Positions 24,157-36,100 of a DNA stretch of 64,000 nt are shown piece after piece. Both the position numbers and the translations under genes were made by a program. The stretch covers positions 11,379,501 through 11,443,500 of the forward strand of contig CM037459.1 of assembly GCA_021014325.1 (NCBI GenBank). Reading direction: 5' to 3'. How positions within the stretch are numbered: the stretch's first letter is position 1; the number at the start of each line of letters is the position of its first letter. The stretch is from Plazaster borealis (Eukaryota; Echinodermata; Asteroidea; Forcipulatida; Labidiasteridae). The notes beneath the pieces were generated by a model. It saw only the letters and a program-made list of their open reading frames with translations, did no database searches and was not told the origin of the DNA.

Positions 24157-24704
24157 AGTTGGCACAATAATCGACAAAATTTCAGTTATCATGAAAGCAA
24201 CTTTGAATCATAAAAATCGACCAAATAGGCCTACATCTTGGGAAATCGAATTGTTTATTATTACAACTAATTTACTGGTAACAGCTGATATGAGTCACAA
24301 TGAAACCGGTGTCAGAGATTTTGGCCAATGGAGAATTCTTGATAATGAAAATTTGATTAAAAAGCTGTACTTACCCCTTGTATTTGTTTCTCCAATATTT
24401 GGTCTAAATTTGATAAAAATGTTGGACCTACCCTTTGTGGGTTATTTTACTAAATATTTGACCAAAGTTTGATAAAATGCTGGACCTTACCCCTTGGGAT
24501 ATTTTCAATATTTGACCCAAATTTGATAAAATACAATCGATAAACATGGTGGACTACCCCCTGTGGTTTCAAGATTAATGAAAAGGCATCAGCATTACCT
24601 ACTGCATCGTTTTAGAGCATAAAATTTCTTTTGAATATTTGGCTAACATTTGATAAAACCCCCTCCCTTAAAAATGTTTAAGTTAAATTGTATGCTATCA
24701 AATT

Positions 24705-24850
24705 ATGGAGGCCACGTATAGGAATGGCCTCTGTTGCCCTGGTCTTGGCCTTGGTGCCCCTTCAAAAGTTTCCCAAAGACTTTAAGATTTTCCAATGGAA
24801 ATGCTTTTTCCAAAATGGCCTTGCCCTGTCAAAAATGAAATTCCTGGCCT
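24705..24850 (+). repeat. Dispersed repeat, family H
   Basis: GGTGCCCCTTCAAAAGTTTC, AGATTTTCCAATGGAAATGC and GGCCTTGCCCTGTCAAAAAT. Two more copies at about 25600-25760 and 28490-28640. Unknown type. Confidence 0.55.
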
Positions 24851-24869
24851 CAAGCATGCGATAAACATG

Positions 24870-26420
24870 GCTTTTGAACCATTTCGTCTGTTAGCAGGTA
24901 CAACCTTGCTTTGGACATGCAATAATATGCAACAGAAAATATCCAGCCAGCTTTAAAATAGGCAACTATGGTGTTTGTCCAAACATGGAATGGTTAAAAT
25001 TTATACCATACAACTCGTGCATACCATATTGAGACAAAACGGACTGAAAGCAGACAAACATGTCCTTTTTAATAATTTTATTGATGTCAAGAAGTACCAA
25101 ATTGTAGATAAAATACCTTGCACAAAGGGGCAAAATATCATTGGTTTAGCTTCTATCAGCTGAGGATGTGGAGTGACTAAGGCACTGGTGGTATGACTTA
25201 AACGCTTAACAAAGGTCAATGGAAGTATTCACTGGTGATATGTGTACAGCAACTGTGACAACATATGCACTGATAACATGAAGTGTGTATGTACCAATAT
25301 TAAATCATACATGATACAAACGAAATAAATACTTGTTCAAATATTAAGCCAAAACTTAAGACAAAATACAAGAAAACTGTCCTGTTTGTATAGGGTACAT
25401 TGTACATACAATTCCAACCTAGAAGTACATGTAGTAAGGTGTGATGTGAGTTGTGGTTCTACAGCAGGATGATTTGATTAGTATGCTCTGATAGTCTTCT
25501 AGCATACTGAGCAAAAACATTGAGTTGTTTTTTCTACCGGTTCTTTTCAAAACCACCACAAATTATAACAAGAAATTTACATGATTCAGACCTGATACGC
25601 AACGGAAGCAATTGCCTCCATCCATTGCCCCTAGTCATTGCCTTGATGCCCCTTGAAATTTTCCAATATAAATTTACAATTTCCTCATAGAGGTGCCTTT
25701 TACCAAGGAGAACACGCCTTGGTGCCCTTGCCCTTGCAAAAACGAAGCATGAGGTCTGATGAATTTACCGAAAACATCACTGACTGTATCCCCACCATAC
25801 AAAGGTTAACATCATGTATTGTATCAGTACACTCATCTTATTTGAATCCATCTAAAGCTGTGGAGAAAATTAATTATACAAGGGTAATCACTGAACAAGC
25901 TTACTGGAGTTTAAAAGGTCATGTTCAATACAGGTATATTGCAACTCCCACTCCAAAACGCACAAACTGACCTACATAGACATGTATGTTTAGACAATTT
26001 CACCTTGTTTACAACAGTCATAATGCGTATTCCAGAGCATTGTTTGCCAGGCAAGATACTGCAAGGTTGATTTGGGAAATTGTAGATTTTGTATAACAAT
26101 TTCAAAATAAATTCAATAATTTGAAAAGTAACAGCTTAAAACTAATTTTGAGATGCACCCCCTTTCTTCACTCTGAAATGTCTATACAAATCATATGCAA
26201 TTGCATAGTAAAATGTAACATTTAACGCTATCTTCCACCACCTGACCAATGAGCTTTGTACACGTTGTACCAACATGAAGTCCAGGCTCCGTTGTTCTTT
26301 GGTAAACATGTGATGTCATACAATGTAGATGACATTGTCCATTTCCCACAAACTGTAAGAAATACAAGTTAAGTACAGTACATGGTAGACTATACAGAAA
26401 TCAACATCCTAACGAACCAT
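24870..26420. other. Intergenic sequence with dispersed-repeat fragments
   Basis: Holds a family-H copy (about 25600-25760) and a family-G copy (about 25970-26330). Otherwise nothing recognised; a 105-codon frame at 25653-25967 overlaps the family-H copy and has no known domain. Confidence 0.45.
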
Positions 26421-26422
26421 TA

Positions 26423-26607
26423 CAGAGCTGCCAACATTTACATCTTGCAATCAGGGAGAGTTTGTTCTACAATCAGGGAGATATTTAGAGCATTCAACAT
26501 GTACTTGGGAAACAATTTCCATAATCAGGGAGATTTCCAAATTTGTTCATCTGAACGATTGGTTTACTTTGAGAGAACTTTCTGCAGAAGGAGAGTTGGC
26601 AGCTCTG
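26423..26607. mobile_element. MITE, family 'CAGAGCTGCCAAC', second copy
   Basis: CAGAGCTGCCAACATTTACA at the left and GAGAGTTGGCAGCTCTG at the right; opposite orientation to the copy at 74-270. Several AATCAGGGAGA motifs inside. Confidence 0.7.
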
Positions 26608-27000
26608 TCAGTTACCTTTCTGAAAGAATTTCACGACATAAACACCAGTTGTGTATAATTCAATAGGTTAGACTTGCCATCAAACAGAAAAACAAAATAA
26701 TTTAAATGAATACATGTTTACTTGTTTGAAAATAAAAAATAAAAAAACTATGTAGTAGAGTTGCAATGATTTTCAACTAAAAAACGAGAACCCTACTTAA
26801 ACAAATTTTTAATTAAAAGTAGCGAGAATATTTTTTGAAAATACGACAAGTTTTTTGGACACAAGCAAGGGATTCCCCCAAAACATACAAGTGGTAAATA
26901 TCAGATAAACTCAAATTTTACTCAAGCAAGTTCAGTGAATAACAGTTCTGCTGATTTCTTATAATGCAAAGTCATCTTTGAGAGTGCAATGTACTTAGTA

Positions 27001-27537
27001 TAGACTGTCCAAGTCTAGTGCATATCAAAAACGAGAAAAAAACTTGAACAAAGACTAGGCCTATATTTTTCTATGAAATCAAATCTTCTTTTAAAATTAT
27101 ATGTATACAAAATTCTTGAAACTAAAAATACCCATAGCAAATTATAATAAATACATTTTCAATTTTTGTATAATACAAATAATTTGTTCAAATTAACATT
27201 GAAACAAAACTACAATTTGGGGCAAGGATGCTTATTGTTAGAAACCCCATTTGCCAATCACGCCCGGATGTGTGCGTCTATCACATAGGTAAGTAACCGA
27301 AAACGGAGGTCAAGCCTTATTCTCGGGTTTTCTTCGTTATTTTGTTGAAGTGGTTTTACTTTCATGTTGTTTATCACTTTGTATTACATTCCCAACATCA
27401 TATATAATTATCATGGCTCTAAACTACGGTAAACTAAAATAATTGAAGAAACAAAATCCTGCCCATGTAAAACTCCATATGGTTGGGACCACAATGGTCC
27501 CGGAAGTTTGAATATGTGCGAGACTTGCAGTCTATAA
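27001..27537. mobile_element. MITE, family 'TATAGACTGTGCAAGTCT', long copy
   Basis: Ends TATAGACTGTCCAAGTCTAG and CGAGACTTGCAGTCTATA are inverted. A shorter relative is at 61331-61478 in a LONP1 intron; both share a GGGACCA..GTGGTCC-like inner motif. Confidence 0.6.
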
Positions 27538-27899
27538 ACTATCCTTGATAAGCTTGGGTCATACTGTATCTGTTACAAGTTATTTTAATTTTAATCTATC
27601 TCTTAATAACCGAGTCAATATTTGCTGTTCTTTATATTTTGCTCTTTATAAGGTTTGCATGGTGAGCATGACTTTGCAGTTGTCTAATAGTATCTACATC
27701 TATATACATATGGGATTTACATGTACATGTAAAAGGTTCCAAAACTTTTAGGTTGAACTTAGAATACCACTTTTCAAGACTGCCCCCCCACCCTAAAAAA
27801 GGGGAAAAACTACTACTTATTTCAAAATTTCTTTGTGCAAGACAGTACCAATTGGCATTAATAGAATTCATACATGTAACCCCCCCCCCCAGCATGTTT

Positions 27900-28720
27900 G
27901 AAGGAAGAGTCATCATTTGGTTTTTGTCAATGCAATGCTGATTTATTGGCAACATTTTCAAGAAAGATACAATAAAAGTCACGTGAAAGTTTCAGCTGAA
28001 TAGAGTTCCTACTTGTTGAGAAAACAGCACAAAACTGTCGCGGTACTTTCACAAGACCGTCAAATCCATCCACAGTTAGTGAGGTGACAGTGGGTACCAA
28101 CCGCATAGTCGCTGGTCGCAGTATTCCTTTTTGATCAGATTCAAATGTTTTTATTGATTTCTAATGGGAATAATTTTAAGGTGTAAACCAAGGGCAACAG
28201 GGCCATCCTTCATGACATTCCATCGTCTGTTATAGACCATGAAACATTCGTTTACAAAAAGAGTGACCATGTACATTCCAGAGCTCTTGTGACAGGCAAG
28301 ATACTACACTGACCATATTGGAAATTGTACACTTTGTGTCATAATTTCCACATATATTGAAGTGTTAAAGAAGTTGGTCAACAAGTTCTGAGATGTGCCC
28401 CCTTTCTTCATATCAAAAGTTGATACAAATCAGACAGTGCAATATCTGTAAAATAGTCCTCATCGCTTAGCAATAGCCAGCCCATTACAGGCCTGGAATT
28501 GCTCAGAGGCCACGGAGGTCATGGCCTCCATTGCCCCTTCAAAAGTGTCCCACAGACTTTCAGATTTTCCAATTGAAGTGCCCTTTACCAAAATGAAAAT
28601 AGCCTTGCCCTCTCAAAGATAAAATTCCATGCCTTCTATAATCTGTAAAATGTAACTTTTGTGTACAAATTTTGCTACAGGAAGTCCAGGCTCTGTGACT
28701 CTTTTATAAAACATGTAAGG
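27900..28720. repeat. Fragments of families I, G and H in tandem
   Basis: 27900-28150 matches the left part of the MITE at 33077-33529 (TTTGGTTTTTGTCAATGCAA, GTCAAATCCATCCA); 28200-28720 matches family G, with a family-H piece at 28490-28640. Only one end of the family-I element is present. The remaining stretch to 29180 is A/T homopolymer-rich with nothing recognised. Confidence 0.55.
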
Positions 28721-29181
28721 CCAAATTAAAAAAATACATGTTTAGCATCCCCGCCCGCTTTCTTTTAAGAGGCCGCCTCTTTTTCTTTTTTTTTTTAAAG
28801 AAAAAATGATACATTTTTATTTTCCCTGACGATTTTTTTTTTTTTTTTTAAATAACTAAGATCGTATTTTTGACTTTAGCACAGCGAAAAATGCACACTG
28901 AAAAAAGCTGGCAACCATCTTGAAAAATAGCCCGGCCGGTTGTCTCGAAAAACTTGTCGGACGGCCATTTTGAAAAAGAAAAAAAGAAAAGAAAAAAAAA
29001 GGCCCTCCTTCCTTTTTTTCAAAAAGGCAGGACGCTAAACATGTTTTTTATTTTATTTGGCTTAATGTCACAGTACATTGTCCACACCCCGTTATTATGC
29101 ATATCAACATGTGCACGTAAAATACATGTCCAATCTATCAGTTTTGGTCTGTGACACTCTGCTGTGTGGGTAATCTTACCA

Positions 29182-29355
29182 GGGCCCAATTTCATAGAGC
29201 TGCTTAAGCATAACAAAATTATGTTTACCAAAATAAGGTTACCAGCCAAACTAACAGGTCACATGAACAAATTGTGACTGGTATCCTGCTCATTGCTACT
29301 AAGCAAAGAAATGTTAAGCAATATTTTCTGCTTAAGCAGTTCTATGAAATTGAGC
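29182..29355. mobile_element. MITE family B
   Basis: GGGCCCAATTTCATAGAGCTGC ... GCAGTTCTATGAAATTGAGC with inner arms ATGCTTA/TAAGCA-type. Lies downstream of the PARP16 stop codon. Confidence 0.75.
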
Positions 29356-29992
29356 ACAGTTCTTAGTTTCAATCCATTGCTTATGGTTCGACAGTATAAG
29401 AATCACCTTGTCTTCTTCACACCTTCTTCTTCCTTAAAAGTCATTGCCAGGACACTTCCGTGGTTCTCGTAAAAGCCACATCCAACAAAAAACACACTGA
29501 GCAGAACTTTCAGTAGCTGGATTCACGAGTCGTTTGATTCTCCATCATCCATACATTCAGTAGTCCCAAATGCTTGTGTCAGATTTGTAAACTGAAGTTT
29601 CACTTCACTGGTTGGTGCATCTTGACAGCAACCGTGACTGTGATAAACTGCATGGCCAGCATTTACGGTAGTTGTTTTCCTCGAATGTTCATGCTTCAAT
29701 TGTCATTTTCAATACAAACATGCTTTCAGTTGTTGTGGTTACCCGTTTGCCCTGCTTTAGCTACTTTTTACATCTTTGTCTTGATGATAGAAAAGTTAAT
29801 TATTTATCACCCATCACTGATATCACCAGAAGGTAACGCAGTTCCATGCCTCTAAAAATCCACAATTGACTCGGAATGATCTTGATTCCTCTACTTTCCA
29901 TGATCTACAGCAGTCAGGCAGTTGATGAAAGTCAAAACTACTTGGTACTCAACTTTTTCCCAAATAAGAATCATGATTTTTGGTATCTTACA
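29356..29992 (-). other. Probable PARP16 3' untranslated / flanking region
   Basis: Directly follows the PARP16 stop at 29993. No clear AATAAA was found on the minus strand within the first few hundred bases, so the transcript end is unknown. Confidence 0.35.
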
Positions 29993-30149
29993 TCACGATC
30001 TGGAACCAAAGTTCTTCCTGTAAAACGTCTGGAATGTCCTCGAGTTCACAAGTCCAATGAGCAGAAGCACAAGCAGGTATCCAAACATACACAGGGAGAA
30101 GATGTGGTTGCATACAAAGGTCGTGATCTTTGACCTTGACTGTGCTAAC
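29993..30149 (-). CDS. PARP16: PARP16 exon 6: tail anchor and stop
   Basis: The first base completes an Arg codon, then 51 residues and TGA at 29995-29993. The hydrophobic segment [18 protein letters not shown] is followed by a basic tail, the tail-anchor layout of PARP16. Confidence 0.92.
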
Positions 30150-33100
30150 CTAAACAACAAAAAACAAACCCAATTATTGTCTCAAAACTAGTATTAATAA
30201 AGTGAAGTAACTTTTGAGACAAGACACAATCACAATCCCTTTAAAAATTAATTTCTCAGATGAAGTCACTATTTCATCACTTGCCATGCTGGAGATCACA
30301 CACACACGTCACATTACTAAAACTGGGCCGAAATTTCATAGAGCTGCTTAAGCAGAGAATGATGCTTAACAATATTCTGCTAAGCAAAAACAAGCAGGAT
30401 ACCAGTCACATATTGTACATGTGCCATTGTATTTTAGCTGGTAACCTTATTCTGGTAAGCATAATTATGTTGTGCTTAGCTACATTTTGTGCTTAAGCAG
30501 CTCTATGAAATTGGGCCCTGGGCTTATGGAAGGTCTCTTGTGTGGTCTTTTACACAATGCCGGAACAATAGACCCCCGCAAAGTTTTTCTTTGATCAAAT
30601 TGGACCCCACCGAGGAATTCTTTAGAAAAGGGAATAATAGAACAACAATGGCAGGACCCCACAAAACCCAATCCGTAAGGGTGAGTGCGTGAACATGTGC
30701 TACAAAACGCAACGCTGGACGGCACAACGTGTACGTACATCCTACATCAATAAAAAGACTCTATATTGTTTGAAACGTCAAGACCGAACACTCCTCCAAA
30801 AGAAATTTACACATGGCTGTACCCGCAAGTTTACAAGTAATACCTGTATTTACTTCTTGCTTCAGAATTCATGAACAAATTGAACAATAAGACCGGATTA
30901 CCAAGATGTTTCTATTTGAAAATTGTTGTTTATTTTGTTCATATGCAAATAAGGCAAAGAGCCACATGAAGTACCTGGCTACAACAAAGGAAAAAACAAA
31001 AACCAACGTAATTCTTGAAACAAGCTAGTTCATAGGATTGAAGGAAATATGCACCACGTAAAGAATTCAACATGTTCAACAGCAGTGTCTCACGTCTGAG
31101 GACAGCTTCAGGCTTGGGTTCACACCCGGTTTAAATACCTTCAAAAAAATAGTTGTAAAACAAAAAATAAAGATCGCACTGCCACACAGTTTTCAGAATG
31201 GGAATGAGGACTCTTGAGGGTGCTATTTTGACCTTTTTTTTGGGGGGGGGTCGCCATTTGCAAAAAAACTAGTAAAGAATTAATGTGTCCATATGATCAA
31301 TTTATCACTAAAATAAGTGGTGCATGAAAGGGTCAAGAGGCAGGGCTCAAGAATCTAACCGGGCCACCCTGCCGAACTGCTCAGCATCGGTGACTCCAAC
31401 ATCTACTACTTGTTCGCTTACCGTTTTGGCTTGGAGCTGTCGGCGAATACAAGAACATACTTGACTCGAACCACCTCATTATTGGTGACGACATAGTACT
31501 TCTCAGGTACTTCCCCTCCAACACTCTGTGGGGCGTGGCTTCGTCTCTGCCCGTCTGTATTACTACTGCTGCGGTCTGATGAGCAGAGGAGTGAAGGGGA
31601 AATTAGTTTACAGGTAACGACCAGGGATGAGTAACTTCAGACTTTTATCTGAATTCAGACTTGTTTCAAGGCACTGAACACGTTTGGAAATTGTCAAAGA
31701 CCAGTGTTCTCACTTGGTGTATCCCAACATATGCATAAAATAACAAGCCTGTGAAAATTTGGGCTCAATTGGTCATCGAAGTTGCAAGAAAATGATGAAA
31801 GAAAAAACACCCTTGTTGTACAAATTTGTGTGCTTTCAGTTAGGAATAAAAACTTCTTGCAAGAAGTTTTTATTATTTTAGTGAGAAATTACCTCTTTCT
31901 CAAAAACTACGTTACTTCAGAGAGAGTCGTTTCTCATAATGTTTTATACTATCAACAGCTCTCCGTTGCTCGTTACCAAGTCAGTTTTTATGCTAATATA
32001 TATTTTGAGTAATTACCAAACGTGTACAGTGCCTTTAATCATATATGGATTTCAGCATAACCATGCAAAATCTCATATCTTTTATTTATCAAATTGATGC
32101 TTGGTGGGATCCTAAATTTCTGTTTTCTTGTTCATACTTTTTGGGGGGGGTGTATCAAAGTTTGCATTTTCAAGTTCTATTTGAAAAAAAGAAGAAAAAA
32201 AAAAAGAAAGAAAATACCACTTTAATCATCTTTCTTTAAAATTTTGAAATCTCCTGCTAAAACATTATAATTGTGAAAAGTTGGCTGTAGTTTCATTTAC
32301 CTCTAGTCTGACATTTCACATCGGGGTGATCAATCAGTTCGCACACAAAAACACAGCTCAGTGTGGTACCCAGACTGCTGCCTTCCCAGCCTTTGCCGAC
32401 AGGGCTGTATGGCATAGACACACAGATGTCACTGGATAGATAGGTGCCCTCCCCAAATAGCGAGTTCTGAAATGAAGCAAATAATGTTAAGGCAATTGAG
32501 TCACAATCCATCAACAGGCCTGTAACTTCAATCTTGTAAGGGCAAGGCAGTTCTCTTAAAGGCATTGTACACGTTTGGAAATTGTCAAAGACCAGTGTTC
32601 TCATTTGGTGTATCCCAACAAATGCATAAAATAACAAGCCTGTGAAAATTTGGGCTCAATTGGTCATCGAAGTTGCAAGAAAATGATGAAAGAAAATACA
32701 CCCTTGTTGTACAAATTTGTGTGCTTTCAGTTAGGAATAAAAACTTCTTGCAAGAAGTTTTTATTATTTTAGTGAGAAATTACCTCTTTCTCAAAAACTA
32801 CGTTACTTCAGAGAGAGTCGTTTCTCACAATGTTTTATACTATCAACAGCTCTCCGTTGCTCGTTACCAAGTCAGTTTTTATGCTAATATATATTTTGAG
32901 TAATTACCAAACGTGTACGATGCCTTTAAGTAATGGGCACCTCTATGCAAGGAACTGTAAATTTGTACAGGAAAAGGGGCACTGGTACAATGACCAGGGG
33001 CATGTAGGAAATTGTCTCTGTTGCCTCCATGAGTATCAGGCCTGAAACAAAGGAATAACACTTATTAAAACTTTTTAAAGGTAGGGTCGTAGATTGGTTT

Positions 33101-36100
33101 TTGTCAAGGTAATGCTGATTTATAGGTACAATTATAAAGAAAGATACAATAAAAGTCACATGTGAAAGTTTCAGCTGAATACAGTGTCTACTTGCTAAGA
33201 AAACAGCTAAAAGCTGTTACGGTATTTTCACACAAACGTCAAATCCATCCAAGTTCATCAGTGAGGTGACGGCTGGTGCCAACCGCATCTCTGTCTGTAG
33301 CATTCGTGAATGGACACCAACCCTCAGAAATCAGAGAAACGATCGATTCATGCATGAATCGTTTCTCAGATTCAAATGTTTTGGGGTGAAAAATTAGCCA
33401 AACCATATTACTTCGAAGGAAATCCTTTCTAAAAATAGTTCATACTATCAACAGCTGCAGTGCTTCTCACCAAGTAAGTTTTTATGGTCATTAATTTTTG
33501 GAGTATTTACCAATCTACGACCCTACCTTAAAAGGCTTGTAACCTGATTGATAATGATTAAACAAAATAAATGATGGCTGTTAATCTGATTCAAGCTTAC
33601 TTTTTATAAACTTGATGTCAGTTCTGAATGATATGAGAAATACTTCCATCTGAAATAATAATTTTAAGAACACTTTCATGCCCCCTTCCGCCCCAACACC
33701 TAGTTATTACTTCAATTTACCAAATAAAAACTTCAGCATGCACAAAATCCCATTAAACAAACAAATATTTGGTCGATAGCATAATTTTCACAGGATGTAA
33801 ATGTGTTTCATTAAATCAAATATAGCATAATTTTCGCAGGATGTAAATGTGTTTCATTAAATCAAATTATGAGTTGATTAAAAAGGGCTGACATTCACCA
33901 CTAGTTGTTCATATGCTTCATTTTCAAATTTAATGATCGAGTTGCATTTTAGTGCATGGCTGCCCAACAGTGCAACACATAAAAAGACCTCACATACAAA
34001 CAAACAAGCAAACACACCAACAAACAAATATAAAGAAGGTTACAGATGGTACACTGACACCGTTACAGGAAGTATGACAACTAAAATGAAGCAGCAGTTG
34101 ATGACATTGTTGCTCTGCACGTTAAAATAAGACTGAATTATGTATGCGTTCACTGCTGCACTGGAGTACATGTATATTAAACTTCGTTTCTTTGTTTTTC
34201 TGGTTCATGTACATGCATACGTGTACATGGAAAAAGTCTCAATGGTTGTTGTCATCAGGCCACCGGGCTCAATTTCACGAAGCACTAAGATTCATCTTAA
34301 GATGACTTGACAATATTACAATAGTGATCTGTATTGTGACATCACACTTTGCTTAGCAATTAAGATTGATTCGCAGTTAAGATCAATCTTAGGCAGTGTC
34401 CAAATTGATAGCTTCGGCAGTGGCAAATGCTGGCTGGAATGCCGAAAAGTCCTATTATTCTCTGACATTGTCCATGCAGCTGCAGCCAACAGCCATAGCC
34501 ATAGTCAAAGACGCTTGATTCGGACACAGCCTTAGGCTGTATCCGAATTCGCGGCTACAGCTACGGCTACGGCTGTTGCTAAGGGTGTTGCTAAGGACGT
34601 CCTATACTTCAATGCATGATGATGCGGAAATCTAGCCATGGCCGTAGCTGTAGCCGGCATTTCGGACACGGCCTAAGTTCTTTGTGAAGTTGAGCCCTGG
34701 TTGTTCTTCAATCAGACTTTGATGAGGGGCTTCCAACCTACCTTGTTCATATGTGCATACAGGCCGTTGTGTAGGATGGAGTAGAAGTTATCTAATCTAC
34801 TTCCATGGTATGCAAATATGAGATCCTTGGCCTGGCGCAGCTCTTCAAACCTCTGATTAGCAGCGGAAGTATACTGCACCTCAAAGACGTAACTCGGGGT
34901 CACCTGGTAGCTCGATTGACCAGTCTGATCCTGTATTGCTGAAAACTGTCGGAGAGGATGTGGTGGTGAATTTTTGATTTGGTCAATGACTCATTAACTA
35001 ATATCCTGTTTGTAAGTGTGATCTAAGTAAAGTAAAGTCTGTCCCGTACCAATATGGCTCATCAGGCCGGTGTTTATACCCGGTTTCCTTGGCATTAAAC
35101 AACTGAGAATATTTCTATTCCCCCTGGACAGGCTGCCAGTCCATCGCAGGTTACTCCCCAGCTCTCGCCGGTACCCATTTGTACTCCTGGGTGAAGAGAA
35201 GCAATAGTCAGAAAGTGGTTAAGTGTCTTGCTTAAAGACACAAGTGTCACGACCGGGTCCCTCGAACCCACACTCTGCTGATCAGAAACACCAGAGCTTG
35301 AGTCCGGTGCTTCTATCCGGTTGTGTAGACCGATTATTTTAAGCCCATATGTACAAGTACTGCGCACCACGCCGCCATTGCTAGGATGCTTTGCATGCAT
35401 ACACCATGCTGCATACCTGCCAACATTGGAAAGTCAGAAATAGGAACAGGCGAGTGAATGAGCGGTGAGTAAAAAGACCAGGCGAGTGAACGAGCGGTGC
35501 GTAAAAAGACCAGGCGAGTGAACGAGCGGTGCGTAAAAAGACCAGGCGAGTGAACGAGCGGTGCGTAAAAAGACCAGGCGAGTGAACGAGCGGTGCGTAA
35601 AAAGACCAGGCGAGTGAACGAGCGGTGCGTAAAAAGACCAGGCGAGTGAACGAGCGGTGCGTAAAAAGACCAGGCGAGTGAACGAGCGGTGCGTAAAAAG
35701 ACCAGGGGTCTACTAGGGGTATAGCATGGTTTCATGCTCAAACATCCTGATGCTGAGGAACTAGGTGGGACACAGGTACATGTAGGTATGCATGGTGTGG
35801 ATAATAGGAAGTACATGAAGTAACTACATGTATAAACTACATAAAAAAATTAAAATAATAATAATAATTGGGTCTTGAAGTTTCAAACGGTATACTCTGC
35901 TTGTCTTCAAGGCGAGTAGAGTATAGGTTACTGTTCGAAACGTCAAGACCAAATGTTTTTTCTCAGAGCAAACACTCCTCCTGACAGCGAATTTATACAT
36001 GGTTGTATCCACAAATGTAGTAATAGTTACTTCCTTGCTAATTTATGTGTTTGAGGCAATTTGAAAGCTCGGTTTTGTGAAAAGGTAGTATAAGGATCTC

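Larger units (their letters stand above)
14255..24560. mobile_element. Foldback-like satellite element (~10 kb)
   Basis: Composite of inverted arms (14575-15480 and 22300-23215), a 54-bp satellite that changes orientation near 16.23 kb (15415-16228 reverse, 16229-21675 forward), and an outer module (AGTTGCTTTCATGAA ... ACCGGT ... TGGCTAATGGG) at about 14280-14545, repeated inverted at 21800-22005 and 24180-24340. A family-1 MITE interrupts the right side (23795-24156). Large inverted repeats built on short tandem repeats are the hallmark of foldback transposons such as Drosophila FB and the sea-urchin TU elements. No transposase or target duplication was found, and the outer limits are judged by eye. 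Alternative: a satellite locus rearranged by an inversion. Confidence 0.6.

Noticed and set aside
29574..29855. 93-codon plus-strand frame beyond PARP16
   Set aside because: Antisense to the probable 3' UTR, hydrophobic by composition, no match recognised.
35334..35816. 160-codon minus-strand frame with [20 protein letters not shown] repeats
   Set aside because: Periodic translation of the 32-bp minisatellite in PARP16 intron 2.
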